Shown in pieces: positions 16,017 to 24,402 of a stretch of DNA of 45,849 nucleotides. Origin of the DNA: an uncultured Clostridia bacterium. GTDB lineage: Bacteria > Bacillota > Clostridia > Oscillospirales > Ruminococcaceae. The notes beneath the pieces are model-generated. The model had not been told where the DNA came from and made no database searches. It saw only the letters and a program-made list of their open reading frames with translations. The stretch covers positions 1 to 45,849 of the forward strand of contig CANRAO010000012.1 in assembly GCA_947628615.1 (NCBI GenBank). Direction: 5' to 3'. Position numbers and translations under genes: made by a program. Each line of letters opens with the position of its first letter. Position 1 is the first letter of the stretch.

Positions 16017-17012
16017 ATGTATCCTAAAAAAATTTACTACGAGCCTAAAGCACTTGAATATGAGCTGGGACAAAGGCTGAAAGAAAAATATTCTGATGTT
16101 GAGTGGATTCCTATTGAAAGCCATAACAATATTGAGAAACTGAGAAATAAAAGCAATGCAGAATTTGTTGAGATGAAAAAATATCTGATTATCGGTATAA
16201 GAAAGACTCACAAATATGTGGATAATCAAAAGGTTTCTGATTATCTTGTACCCTTTTCATCATCTGGCTGCAGTGCTATGTGTTTATACTGCTATCTTGT
16301 TTGCAATTATAATAAATGTTCATACCTTCGAGTGTATGTGAATATTGACCAAATGATTGAAAAGTTAATTGCGAAATCACATAAGACGGATAGGGTCTGC
16401 ACATTTGAAATCGGGAGCAATAGCGATTTGATACTGGAAAATCAAATCACAGGAAGCCTTGTAAAGACTATAGAGCGGTTCGCAGAACAGGGACGAGGGT
16501 TTATTACTTTTCCGACTAAATTCAGTATGGTTGACAACCTTTTATCGCTCAATCATAAGGGTAAAGTTATTTTCAGAATGAGCGTAAATCCTGAGATGAT
16601 TATAAGAAAGGTCGAGATAGGAACTTCTCCGCTGAATGATAGAATTGAAGCGATAAACAGAATGTGCGATGCAGGGTACAGGGTAGGACTGCTTATTGCA
16701 CCTGTTATTTTTGTTGATGATTGGAAAAGTCTGTATACTGAACTTTTGGATACGCTGTCTAAACGCCTTACGGAAAAGGTAAAAAGCGAAATGTTTATGG
16801 AAGTAATTTTTATGACATACAGCTATGTACAAAATGCAATTAACAGTCAGGCTTTTCCGAATGCTTTGAAGATATACAATAAAGAACTTATGACAGGCAG
16901 GGGAAGGGGAAAGTATTGCTATAAGCAGGAGTACCGTGACAAAGCAGAAATATTTTTAAGAGAAGAAATCAAAAAGAGGTTTGACGGTACTGAAATAGTA
17001 TATGTAGTGTGA
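16017..17012 (+). CDS. splB: Spore photoproduct lyase-like radical SAM protein
   Basis: Repairs 5-thyminyl-5,6-dihydrothymine in spore DNA using SAM and a [4Fe-4S] cluster. The cluster motif CSAMCLYC gives Cys85, 89, 92, followed by RVYVNID as in SplB. The N-terminal 60 residues match the family (YYEPKALEYELG). At the position where Bacillus SplB has its hydrogen-donor Cys141 (FEAACTSD from memory), this protein reads FEIGSNSD with Ser134. Cys96, Cys101 and Cys128 lie nearby and might substitute. 331 residues is about the family length. It is preceded by CGGAG 6 bases from ATG. Suggests a spore former. Confidence 0.85.
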   Translation: MYPKKIYYEPKALEYELGQRLKEKYSDVEWIPIESHNNIEKLRNKSNAEFVEMKKYLIIGIRKTHKYVDNQKVSDYLVPFSSSGCSAMCLYCYLVCNYNKCSYLRVYVNIDQMIEKLIAKSHKTDRVCTFEIGSNSDLILENQITGSLVKTIERFAEQGRGFITFPTKFSMVDNLLSLNHKGKVIFRMSVNPEMIIRKVEIGTSPLNDRIEAINRMCDAGYRVGLLIAPVIFVDDWKSLYTELLDTLSKRLTEKVKSEMFMEVIFMTYSYVQNAINSQAFPNALKIYNKELMTGRGRGKYCYKQEYRDKAEIFLREEIKKRFDGTEIVYVV

Positions 17013-17098
17013 TGATTTGATTTTCCTAACTCAATAAGCTTTATTATAAAATACAGATTAAAAGGTATTAAATGTATAAAAAATTAGTCATTTTAATA

Positions 17099-17126
17099 TT
17101 GACTTATTTGAAAAAAATACTATAAT
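17099..17126 (+). promoter_or_regulatory. Promoter of the ferritin gene
   Basis: TTGACT (17099-17104), 16-bp spacer, TATAAT (17121-17126). Confidence 0.75.
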
Positions 17127-17193
17127 TAAATTAGACAAGCATATGTCGCAATCTGAGAAATATTCAGAAATATACAACAAGGAGTGTTTAATT

Positions 17194-17703
17194 ATGGACA
17201 GTAAAGTAGCAAAGCTTATTAACGAACAGGTAAACAAGGAGTTTTATTCAGCTTACTTGTATTTGGATTTTGCAAATTATTATGCCCAAGCAGGTCTTGA
17301 CGGCTTTGAAAACTGGTACAAGGTTCAGGCTCAGGAGGAAATGGATCATGCAATGCTCTTTTATCAGTATCTTCACAACAACGGCGAGAAGGTAACTCTT
17401 GAAGCTATTGCGAAGCCTGATATTGAGCTTAATGACAATTTAGCGCCATTAAAAGCAGGTCTTGAACATGAAAAGTATGTAACCTCGCTTATCAACGACA
17501 TTTATGACGCAGCATTTGCAGTTAAGGATTTCCGCACGATGCAGATGTTAGACTGGTTTGTTAAAGAGCAGGGCGAGGAGGAAAAGAACGCAGAGGATAT
17601 GATAACGAAGTTCGAGCTGTTCGGTTCTGATCCAAAGGGACTTTATATGCTTAACAGCGAGCTTGCTTCGAGAGTACATTCTGCACCGTCGCTTGTGCTG
17701 TAG
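17194..17703 (+). CDS. ftnA: Ferritin (FtnA-type, iron storage)
   Basis: Oxidises and stores iron in a 24-subunit cytoplasmic shell. The start at 17194 is preferred over an upstream ATG at 17143 because AAGGAGTG lies 7-8 bases before it and the protein then begins MDSKVAKLINEQVN like other ferritins. Ferroxidase-centre candidates: the Glu in NKEFYSAYLYLDFA, the Glu-Glu and His in AQEEMDHA, and Glu residues in KEQGEEEKNAED. The length of 169 is normal. Single-gene transcript with its own promoter and terminator. Confidence 0.95.
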   Translation: MDSKVAKLINEQVNKEFYSAYLYLDFANYYAQAGLDGFENWYKVQAQEEMDHAMLFYQYLHNNGEKVTLEAIAKPDIELNDNLAPLKAGLEHEKYVTSLINDIYDAAFAVKDFRTMQMLDWFVKEQGEEEKNAEDMITKFELFGSDPKGLYMLNSELASRVHSAPSLVL

Positions 17704-17730
17704 GGATTAGTTTTATATGAAAACAGAAAA

Positions 17731-17760
17731 GGTTCGGTATAAATATGCCGAATCTTTTTT
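17731..17760 (+). terminator. Terminator of the ferritin gene
   Basis: GGTTCGG pairs with CCGAATC (with G-U), extended towards the loop, and is followed by TTTTTT. Confidence 0.8.
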
Positions 17761-17776
17761 CTTGATATGAGACTTG

Positions 17777-17805
17777 TTGACATCTATTTTTCTTTGTGGT
17801 AAAAT
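17777..17805 (+). promoter_or_regulatory. Promoter of the YebC gene
   Basis: TTGACA (17777-17782), 17-bp spacer, TAAAAT (17800-17805). Confidence 0.8.
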
Positions 17806-17863
17806 ATTACGAAGTGAAATGTTCATACGAAGGGAGGAACGCTCCAAAAGGGGCGAATTATAT

Positions 17864-18595
17864 ATGTCAGGACATTCAAAATGGAGCAATATTAAAAGAA
17901 AAAAAGAGGGTAACGATGCTGCAAAGGCTAAGATTTTTACTAAAATCGGCAGAGAAATGATGGTATGCGTAAAAGAGGGCGGACCTGACCCTGCTAACAA
18001 TTCAAGGCTTCGTGATTTGATTCAGAAGGCAAAGAGCAACAACGTGCCAAATGACAATATAGAAAGAATGATAAAAAAGGCTGCCGGTGAGGGCGATAAG
18101 AATAATTACGAGACAATGGTCTATGAGGGATACGGACCTAACGGAGTTGCTGTTATTGTTGAGTGTCTTACTGATAATAAAAACCGAACGGCAGGGGATA
18201 TAAGACATTATTTTGACAAGTTCGGGGGAAATCTCGGAACGACCGGCTGCGTATCATTTATGTTCGAGCAAAAGGGAATAGTTGTGCTTGAGAACAATGG
18301 TGCAGATGAGGATAAAATAATGGAGGACTGTCTGGAGTCGGGTGCTTCTGATTTTAATATCGAGGATGATATTATTGAAATTACCTGCGAGCCTAATGAG
18401 GTATCAAATGTAAACCACGCAATGACTGATTTGGGATATAAAGTTCTCTCAGCTGAGGCTGAACAGATACCGTCAAACCGTGTTTCATTGACCGATGAGG
18501 AGGCAGTTAAGAAAATGAATTTGCTTTTAGAAGCTCTTGAGGACAATGATGATGTTCAGGAGGTTTATCATAACTGGGATATGCCGGCTGAATAA
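17864..18595 (+). CDS. YebC/TACO1-family translation or transcription factor
   Basis: YebC-type proteins either act as DNA-binding regulators (PmpR) or help ribosomes through proline stretches; which applies here cannot be told from sequence. The start MSGHSKWSNIKRKK is the canonical family N-terminus. It is chosen over in-frame upstream codons (17774, 17819), with AAAAGGGG about 10 bases upstream. 243 residues is the usual length. A small GGAG/CTCC hairpin lies over the upstream leader and could affect initiation. Confidence 0.93.
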   Translation: MSGHSKWSNIKRKKEGNDAAKAKIFTKIGREMMVCVKEGGPDPANNSRLRDLIQKAKSNNVPNDNIERMIKKAAGEGDKNNYETMVYEGYGPNGVAVIVECLTDNKNRTAGDIRHYFDKFGGNLGTTGCVSFMFEQKGIVVLENNGADEDKIMEDCLESGASDFNIEDDIIEITCEPNEVSNVNHAMTDLGYKVLSAEAEQIPSNRVSLTDEEAVKKMNLLLEALEDNDDVQEVYHNWDMPAE

Positions 18596-18723
18596 TTATA
18601 GGCTGATACAGCTCTGCTTTGTTTAAAAATGAAGGCAGGGTTGTTTATTTTCTGCAAAATGCTGATAATTTCGGCTTAAATCATTACTTTTTTGTGAAAA
18701 TACGAATAATTCGTCAATAGATA

Positions 18724-18752
18724 TTGCATTTTTTCTTAAATGAGTATATAAT
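18724..18752 (+). promoter_or_regulatory. Promoter of ilvE
   Basis: TTGCAT (18724-18729), 17-bp spacer, TATAAT (18747-18752). No T-box or other long leader structure is seen before the gene. Confidence 0.75.
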
Positions 18753-18790
18753 ATTTACGATATATATTTTTTGGAAAGAGGTATTATAAA

Positions 18791-19867
18791 ATGTTAGACA
18801 TCAGATATGAGCTTTCAAGCAAGCTCAAAGACAAACCTAAAGACGAATCGAAGCTGGGATTCGGAAATATCTTTACAGACCATATGTTTATTATGAATTA
18901 TGATACAGGCAAGGGCTGGCATGACGCCAGGATCGTACCGTACGGCGATATTTCTCTTTCACCTGCGGCAATGTGTCTGCACTACGGTCAGGAGATTTTT
19001 GAAGGGCTAAAGGCTTACAGAACAAAAGACGGTTCTATTCAGCTTTTCAGACCTGACGAAAACTTCAAGAGAATGAATGTTTCTAATGAGAGAATGGTTA
19101 TTCCTCAGGTCAATGAGCAGGATTGCCTTGATGGTCTTATGGCACTTTTAAAGGTTGAAAAGGACTGGGTTCCTCATACTGAGGGTGCGTCATTATATAT
19201 CAGACCTTTCATTATTTCAACCGATCCGTATGTAGGAGTTCGCCCTGCCGACCACTATTTGTTTATAATTATTCTGTCTCCGTCGGGAGCTTATTACTCA
19301 ACAGGTCTTAACCCTGTTAAAATCTATGTTGAAAGCAGATATGTAAGAGCAGTAAGAGGCGGTACGGGCTTTGCCAAGACTGCCGCTAACTATGCTATTT
19401 CTCTTAAAGGACAGGACGAGGCTCACAAGCAGGATTATGAGCAGGTTCTTTGGCTCGACGGCGTAGAGCAAAAGTATGTTGAAGAAGTAGGTTCAATGAA
19501 CATTTTCTTCGTTATTGACGGCAAAATAGTTACTCCTGCACTCACAGGCTCGGTTCTTCCGGGAATTACAAGAAAGTCTGCAATAGAGGTTTGCAGAAAA
19601 CGCGGTTACGAAGTTGAGGAGAGAAGAATTTCTATCGAGGAAGTTGCTAAGGCATATGATGATGGCAAGCTGGACGAGGTATTCGGAACAGGAACGGCTG
19701 CTGTTATTTCTCCTGTAGGTCATTTAAAGTGGAACGATAAGATCATGACGATTAATGACAACAAAATCGGTCCTGTATCGCAGATGCTTTACGATACAAT
19801 GACAGGGATTCAATGGGGAACTATTCCTGACGAGTTTGGCTGGATCGTTCCTGTTGATGTTGACTAG
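18791..19867 (+). CDS. ilvE: Branched-chain amino acid aminotransferase (IlvE)
   Basis: PLP enzyme that makes or degrades Leu, Ile and Val by transamination with 2-oxoglutarate/Glu. Fold type IV signature: PLP Lys196 in [12 protein letters not shown], the substrate-loop [13 protein letters not shown] (65-77), and the phosphate-binding [10 protein letters not shown] near the C-terminus. 358 residues fits the long (type II) BCAT group. Stand-alone gene with its own promoter and strong terminator. Confidence 0.96.
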   Translation: MLDIRYELSSKLKDKPKDESKLGFGNIFTDHMFIMNYDTGKGWHDARIVPYGDISLSPAAMCLHYGQEIFEGLKAYRTKDGSIQLFRPDENFKRMNVSNERMVIPQVNEQDCLDGLMALLKVEKDWVPHTEGASLYIRPFIISTDPYVGVRPADHYLFIIILSPSGAYYSTGLNPVKIYVESRYVRAVRGGTGFAKTAANYAISLKGQDEAHKQDYEQVLWLDGVEQKYVEEVGSMNIFFVIDGKIVTPALTGSVLPGITRKSAIEVCRKRGYEVEERRISIEEVAKAYDDGKLDEVFGTGTAAVISPVGHLKWNDKIMTINDNKIGPVSQMLYDTMTGIQWGTIPDEFGWIVPVDVD

Positions 19868-19889
19868 TATTTTGTTTGAATATAAAATC

Positions 19890-19916
19890 AGCGGGCAGAT
19901 TTTGCCCGCTTTTTTG
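19890..19916 (+). terminator. Terminator of ilvE
   Basis: AGCGGGCA/TGCCCGCT stem with GATTT loop, then TTTTTT. Confidence 0.92.
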
Positions 19917-19925
19917 TTAAAAATA

Positions 19926-19956
19926 AAAAGCTAAGCACTTGTATGGCTTAGCTTTT
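19926..19956 (-). terminator. Hairpin terminator facing the minus-strand genes
   Basis: AAAAGCTAAGC/GCTTAGCTTTT, an 11-bp perfect stem with a 9-nt loop. A/T runs on both sides allow function in both directions. It would end transcripts of the small peptide gene at 20041-20151. Confidence 0.7.
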
Positions 19957-20040
19957 GCTTTACTTTTATTTATTCTTAACAGATAAAGCAATAAGTATAG
20001 TTATTACTTTTACATAAATAGTTACTAATGTATTATTTGT

Positions 20041-20151
20041 TTATTTTTTACTGCTTCTTACTATAAGTTTTACTACAACAACTATTAAAAAGATTAATAA
20101 AAGTGTACTTATTGATACGAAAATAGCAGTAGGTATATCTATTACAAACAT
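20041..20151 (-). CDS. 36-residue hydrophobic peptide, possible type I toxin-like or small membrane protein
   Basis: A complete small ORF starting MFVIDIPTAIFVSIST, continuing with an unbroken hydrophobic segment (about residues 9-27) and ending in a basic tail (KLIVRSSKK). AAAAAAAGGAG lies 7 bases before the ATG, an excellent ribosome binding site. Size and layout (short acidic start, one membrane helix, basic end) resemble type I toxin peptides, but the sequence is not one I recognise. A palindrome TGTAAAATTTACA lies upstream at 20186-20198. It sits between the lipid kinase gene and a terminator and may be co-transcribed with the kinase. Confidence 0.6.
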   Translation of the reverse strand: MFVIDIPTAIFVSISTLLLIFLIVVVVKLIVRSSKK

Positions 20152-20185
20152 ATTACTTCTCCTTTTTTTACTTTTAAATATTAAT

Positions 20186-20198
20186 TGTAAAATTTACA
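20186..20198. promoter_or_regulatory. Perfect palindrome TGTAAAATTTACA
   Basis: TGTAAA-A-TTTACA in the gap between the lipid kinase stop and the small peptide start. A possible operator; no regulator is assigned. Confidence 0.35.
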
Positions 20199-20237
20199 TT
20201 CAATGCAATTCTAAACCTTGTGCTTCTTGATAAGCCT

Positions 20238-21230
20238 TTACTGATTATCAATGTAAGCGCTCTTAACAGCTTCGATTTCGCTTTCTTCAGTATTGTTTGC
20301 AGAGCTTTCTTCAAGAATATCGCTTGGAGGTATAATTATGTTTATTGCCTGTTTGTGGTTTACAATGTTCATTTCAGTATAAGAACCGCCGCTTTCGCCG
20401 TCTATTGTCCATGAAACCATTTCTTTAGAAGTGATTTTAAGGTTTGCAGTTTTGAATTTCAAGAAGTATTTCGGATTAAGCTGAGCCTTTTGTGAACCGG
20501 CAGCAGGAAGGTTTGTTATAAGGGAAGTCCATTCTATAGGATTGTTCGGTTTTTTGACTAGTGTTACTTCAAAAAGTCCGTCGTCGAAGAGAACGCCTTC
20601 TTTTTTTAGATTTAGAATGCCTCCGACAGACGTTGTATTTGTTACCATACCGAGAATAAAGGTATCCTCAATTGTGTTTCCGTCGTATTCGACTTTTAGC
20701 TTGTAAGACGGAATTTTACCGAGACTTTTTGCCCCCTCAAGAACATAAGCCAAATGTCCCAGTATGTTTTTTGAGGTCTGGGGTGTTTCATAAGAAACTG
20801 CTGTAAACACACCAAATGCGGCAATGTAACAAAAATGCTTGTCATTCAGCGAGCCGACATCGTAAGCAAACGGTGTGCCGTGAATAACATTTTCAGCGGC
20901 CCTAACCATATTTTTAGGGATTTTCAGGCTGTTTGCAAAGTCGTTTGTTGTTCCTGCGGGTATGTAGCCCAGATTAGGACGGTTTTCACAGTTCATAAGA
21001 CCTGTAATAGATTCTGATAATGTACCGTCGCCGCCGGAGCATACTATAAGGTCATAACCCTCATTATTGCTTTTTTCTATTACCTTCAGAGCGTCGCTTT
21101 TTTTCTGCGTGGGATATGCTGTAACAAAGTAGTCATCCTTTGTAAAAAGGTCAATAATATCCGATAGACTAGACTTTAACAAGCCTTTTCCGGCATTAGG
21201 ATTATAAACAAAAAGTAATTTCTTTTTCAT
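20238..21230 (-). CDS. Diacylglycerol kinase-family lipid kinase (YegS/BmrU/DgkB-like)
   Basis: Phosphorylates a lipid (probably diacylglycerol) at the membrane. The N-terminal kinase domain has VYNPNAGKG and the GGDGTL nucleotide loop, with PAGTTNDFA further on. The C-terminal beta domain contains DDGLFEV and TIDGE. The start MKKKLL at 21230 is preferred over 21263 because AAGGAA lies 6 bases upstream. 330 residues, slightly long because of an acidic C-terminal tail. Confidence 0.9.
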   Translation of the reverse strand: MKKKLLFVYNPNAGKGLLKSSLSDIIDLFTKDDYFVTAYPTQKKSDALKVIEKSNNEGYDLIVCSGGDGTLSESITGLMNCENRPNLGYIPAGTTNDFANSLKIPKNMVRAAENVIHGTPFAYDVGSLNDKHFCYIAAFGVFTAVSYETPQTSKNILGHLAYVLEGAKSLGKIPSYKLKVEYDGNTIEDTFILGMVTNTTSVGGILNLKKEGVLFDDGLFEVTLVKKPNNPIEWTSLITNLPAAGSQKAQLNPKYFLKFKTANLKITSKEMVSWTIDGESGGSYTEMNIVNHKQAINIIIPPSDILEESSANNTEESEIEAVKSAYIDNQ

Positions 21231-21269
21231 TTTAATTCCTTCTTTGTTATTAATTCTCAACATAGTAAT

Positions 21270-21298
21270 ATCTTATCTTATATTAAAAAAAAAGTCAA
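21270..21298 (-). promoter_or_regulatory. Promoter of the lipid kinase gene
   Basis: Minus-strand TTGACT (21298-21293), 17-bp spacer rich in a T/A run, TAAGAT (21275-21270). The plus strand shows nine consecutive As at 21285-21293, which overlap the spacer and the edge of the -35 box. Confidence 0.65.
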
Positions 21299-21316
21299 CA
21301 TCAATACTAAGCAACC

Positions 21317-21345
21317 TTTACAAATTGGCAGTTTTGTGTTATCAT
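21317..21345 (+). promoter_or_regulatory. Promoter of the HAD/thioesterase pair
   Basis: TTTACA (21317-21322), 17-bp spacer, TATCAT (21340-21345). Divergent from the lipid kinase promoter. Confidence 0.7.
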
Positions 21346-21388
21346 TTTTCGGTAAGGCAGGATTGCTTTAAGAAAGGACATTTATCGA

Positions 21389-22036
21389 ATGGATTTAGAT
21401 AACTTTGACGGATATATTTTCGATTTGGACGGAACGCTTATTGATTCGTCAAACGCATGGCACAGAGTAGATAATATTTTCCTTTCATCATATGGGTTTG
21501 AAACTCCTGAAGATTACGACAGGGAAATAGCGGGAATGGGCTTTGAACTGACTGCAGAATATACAATAAACCGATTTAAGTTGGACCGCACAGTGAATGA
21601 AGTTATAAATGAGTGGAATGATATTGTAAGAGATATATTTGCAACGGAAATTTCTTTGTTTGAGGGTGCTGAGGAGTACTTAAGATACTTAAAAAGCAAA
21701 GGAAAGAAACTGAGCATTGCGACTGTCAACAATCTGGAGCTGACAATACCTGTTTTGGAAAACAACAATGTTCTTGATTTGTTTGATGATATTACCACAG
21801 CGTCAGAGGTGGCACGACCTAAAGGATTTCCCGATATTTATCTGAAAGCCGCTGAAAAGCTTGGACTTTTGGTATCAAAATGCGTTGTGTTCGAGGATAT
21901 TTTACAGGGAATTGAAGGAGCAAAAAAAGGCGGTTTTAAAACAGTAGCAGTTATGTGCAAAAATAATATTCATTACCGTGATGAAATGGTTTCACTTTGC
22001 GATAGGTATATAACAAGCTACAATGAGCTTATATAA
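21389..22036 (+). CDS. HAD-superfamily hydrolase, beta-phosphoglucomutase-like
   Basis: Phosphatase or phosphomutase of unknown substrate. Motif I FDLDGTLID (Asp12, Asp14), a helical cap domain, motif II region SIATVNN, the Lys in ARPKGFPDIY, and motif IV VFEDILQGIEGAKKGG. Length 215 is normal. The thioesterase follows 16 bp later, so the two are probably one transcript. Confidence 0.88.
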   Translation: MDLDNFDGYIFDLDGTLIDSSNAWHRVDNIFLSSYGFETPEDYDREIAGMGFELTAEYTINRFKLDRTVNEVINEWNDIVRDIFATEISLFEGAEEYLRYLKSKGKKLSIATVNNLELTIPVLENNNVLDLFDDITTASEVARPKGFPDIYLKAAEKLGLLVSKCVVFEDILQGIEGAKKGGFKTVAVMCKNNIHYRDEMVSLCDRYITSYNELI

Positions 22037-22052
22037 TTGATAGGAGAATAAT

Positions 22053-22454
22053 ATGAAAGAAATTGTTATAGGTAAAGAATTCAAGGCTGAGCGTATGGTT
22101 GATGAAACTATGCTGGCGTCAACGGTAGGAAGCGGAAAGGCAAATGTTCTATCAACGCCAATGCTTATTGCCTTAATGGAAAACGCCGCACTTTGCTGTC
22201 TTGATGAATTTTTAGAGAGCGATAATGACGAAACCTCCGTAGGAACGATGATTTCTGCTTCTCATACGTCTGCAACGCCTTTGAATATGCGGATTTATGC
22301 CGTTGCTAAAATTGTCAGGGCGGACGGCAGAAAAATTGATTTTGAAATTGACGCTTTCGATGAATGCGGTCCTATCGGTAAGGCGGAACATTCAAGAGTA
22401 GTTGTGTACGGCAAAAGATTTCAGGAAAAGTGTAATGAGAAATTAAAAGTATAA
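22053..22454 (+). CDS. Hotdog thioesterase, FlK-like
   Basis: Acyl-CoA thioesterase similar to fluoroacetyl-CoA thioesterase. The catalytic set is consistent with FlK: Thr35 (STPML), Glu43 (MENAA, 8 residues on as in FlK) and His71 (ISASHTSATP). Such proteins in gut clostridia are generic small acyl-CoA thioesterases; the substrate is not known. 133 residues. Second gene after the HAD hydrolase. Confidence 0.85.
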   Translation: MKEIVIGKEFKAERMVDETMLASTVGSGKANVLSTPMLIALMENAALCCLDEFLESDNDETSVGTMISASHTSATPLNMRIYAVAKIVRADGRKIDFEIDAFDECGPIGKAEHSRVVVYGKRFQEKCNEKLKV

Positions 22455-22459
22455 TATAA

Positions 22460-22510
22460 AAACGGTGCAAAGCAAGTCAGTCGATTTGCCAAGCACCGTT
22501 TCTATTTTTT
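22460..22510 (+). terminator. Bidirectional terminator between thioesterase and histidine kinase
   Basis: AAACGGTGC (22460-22468) pairs with GCACCGTTT (22493-22501). An inner stem GCAAGTC/GATTTGC closes an AGTC loop. A T-rich tract follows on the plus side and an A-rich tract precedes it. Confidence 0.85.
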
Positions 22511-22518
22511 TAAATTTT

Positions 22519-23430
22519 CTACAGGTTTGTTTTATTATCCTGATTTGGAAAGGTAATATGAATGTATATTGAGCCGTCAATGTATTTGGCGGTAATGCTT
22601 CCGTTCATTTGTTCTGTAAGAGCCTTTGCGATTGAAAGCCCCAGACCTGTTGACTTTTTTGCCGTTTCTACTGTATAGAAACGGTCAAACAGCCTGCCTG
22701 TTTGTACTTCGTCAAGAGAGGAAGCCTTGTTTGAAAATATAATTTCACCGCCTTCAAGAAGTGTGATATTCAAATCTCCGCCGCTGTATTTTATAGCATT
22801 GCTGATAACGTTTCCGAAAATTCTCGATAATGCGTTTTTGTTAAGACTTCGTTCTATTTTGACGTCAGGAATGGATATTTTCGGAGTGATATTTTGCTCT
22901 TTAAGCGACGCATAGAATGCCGATATGCTTTCCTCTAAAACGCTGTTTAGGACTACGTTTTCATATGATGTGTTATCTGATACCGATATAAATACAGAGT
23001 ATCTGAATAGCTCTTCGGTAAGCTGTTTAAGAATTTCTGTTCGATTTCTGATTATTTCAAGATAACGTGTAACCTCTTCTGATTTTTCCGTCTGCTCAAG
23101 TAAATCAAGATAACCGCATATCGCAGTCAGGGGAGTTCTTAAATCGTGCGAGATGTTAGTAACCGCTTCTTTAAGCTCATAATCTCCCTGCTGGTAATGT
23201 AATCGTTCTTTTCTAAGCTCTCTGAGCTGTATGTTAATACTTTCTGCAAGGCTTTTCATATGTTTATTATGGCTTGATATGTCAATAAGGGTATTTGTTT
23301 CAATTTCAAGTTTTTCTGATAATGCTGTTTTAATTTCTTGAGCTGATTTTTTTAACATATGTAATTTTGTCGTTAGTAAAATTACAGCCAAAATAAGGAT
23401 AAATATTGTTATCCATAAACATACTTCCAT
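22519..23430 (-). CDS. Sensor histidine kinase of an ABC-linked two-component system
   Basis: Membrane kinase with a single N-terminal helix (about 5-22) and hardly any extracellular part, so it is an intramembrane-type sensor. The HisKA phosphoacceptor is His95 in NISHDLRTP, and the HATPase domain shows NAIKYS, FDRFY and STGLGLSIAK. It is the last gene of the operon after the ABC genes. Kinases of this type usually sense peptide antibiotics together with their transporter. Confidence 0.92.
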   Translation of the reverse strand: MEVCLWITIFILILAVILLTTKLHMLKKSAQEIKTALSEKLEIETNTLIDISSHNKHMKSLAESINIQLRELRKERLHYQQGDYELKEAVTNISHDLRTPLTAICGYLDLLEQTEKSEEVTRYLEIIRNRTEILKQLTEELFRYSVFISVSDNTSYENVVLNSVLEESISAFYASLKEQNITPKISIPDVKIERSLNKNALSRIFGNVISNAIKYSGGDLNITLLEGGEIIFSNKASSLDEVQTGRLFDRFYTVETAKKSTGLGLSIAKALTEQMNGSITAKYIDGSIYIHITFPNQDNKTNL

Positions 23431-23475
23431 AATAGATCTCCGTTTCTTGCAGGCGGGGTTTGTTATTTCAATTTA

Positions 23476-24402
23476 TCACTTGAAATCTCTGCGCCGAAAC
23501 AGTGCATACCCCGCCGCTGTAATTATAACTATGAGAATCGGCATATATACTAGATCAACGCTTAATGCTTTATTATTAGCCTTTGTTATAGAGAATTTTG
23601 TGTCAGGATCTTCTTCATAAGTTAATCCGTTATCTCTGTATTCATTATTATAAGAGAAGCAATTAGATATACGCTCTAAGCTCTCATAAATATAGGAATA
23701 CGGAGTAATGTGATATGCTGTTTTTAATATAGAGCGTTTCCAGCCGCCAACATAATTCGGATTTTTAACTTTACGTTCTGTTCCGGGTATTTCTACAAAC
23801 TCTGTCAATTCATTTCCGTATTCATCAATCGTTACTTTTGATTCATAATCATATTCAATATTGTATTTTTCATTTAATAATGAAGAATCAATAGATGTTG
23901 TTAAAAATGCTATACCGAAAATCAATAATATATTTATAATTGCAATAATTGCCCGATGGGGAATAATACAGCTTATTGTTACAAAAATTGCAGTAAGTGC
24001 CATATTAGAAAGCAGACAGCCAAGGAAAATCCTAATCAATACACTTGCCGGGATATTTGAGAAGACATAACTGTTAAAAGCCGCAAAGATTCCTGAGAAA
24101 ATCAAAAAGAGAAATATGCAGTTTATCTCACCCAAAATCAGTTCGGAAAGAAAGATAGTACCTTTTGTATGACCGCAGATCATTTTGTTGCGAAAAATGC
24201 CCTCGTCAAACTCACGGCCTACAAGCCAGGTAATAAGAATTGCTATTGCAAAAAATTCAATAAAAAAATAAAAGTCATCAATATAATAATTCCTCGACCA
24301 ATTTCCGCAATAAACAGCGATTGCAGCTGTTGCTATAACTGCTAGCCAGAATATTATACTTTTTAAATAGCGGCGAATGCCAGCATAAAGAAGTTTACTC
24401 AT
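23476..24402 (-). CDS. ABC-2 type permease
   Basis: Membrane subunit of the exporter. About six hydrophobic segments (first near 15-33, last near the C-terminus) with a large extracellular loop around 170-270. The ATG at 24402 is preferred (GGAGG 8 bases upstream) to the GTG at 24411. It overlaps the ATPase gene by 8 bp, indicating coupled translation. The family is typically lantibiotic or bacitracin self-protection. Confidence 0.88.
   Translation of the reverse strand: MSKLLYAGIRRYLKSIIFWLAVIATAAIAVYCGNWSRNYYIDDFYFFIEFFAIAILITWLVGREFDEGIFRNKMICGHTKGTIFLSELILGEINCIFLFLIFSGIFAAFNSYVFSNIPASVLIRIFLGCLLSNMALTAIFVTISCIIPHRAIIAIINILLIFGIAFLTTSIDSSLLNEKYNIEYDYESKVTIDEYGNELTEFVEIPGTERKVKNPNYVGGWKRSILKTAYHITPYSYIYESLERISNCFSYNNEYRDNGLTYEEDPDTKFSITKANNKALSVDLVYMPILIVIITAAGYALFRRRDFK

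Noticed and set aside
18596-18670. Possible terminator after the YebC gene
   Set aside because: The only stem I can draw (around GCTCTGC and GGCAGGG) has mismatches and no clean T run, so it is not listed.
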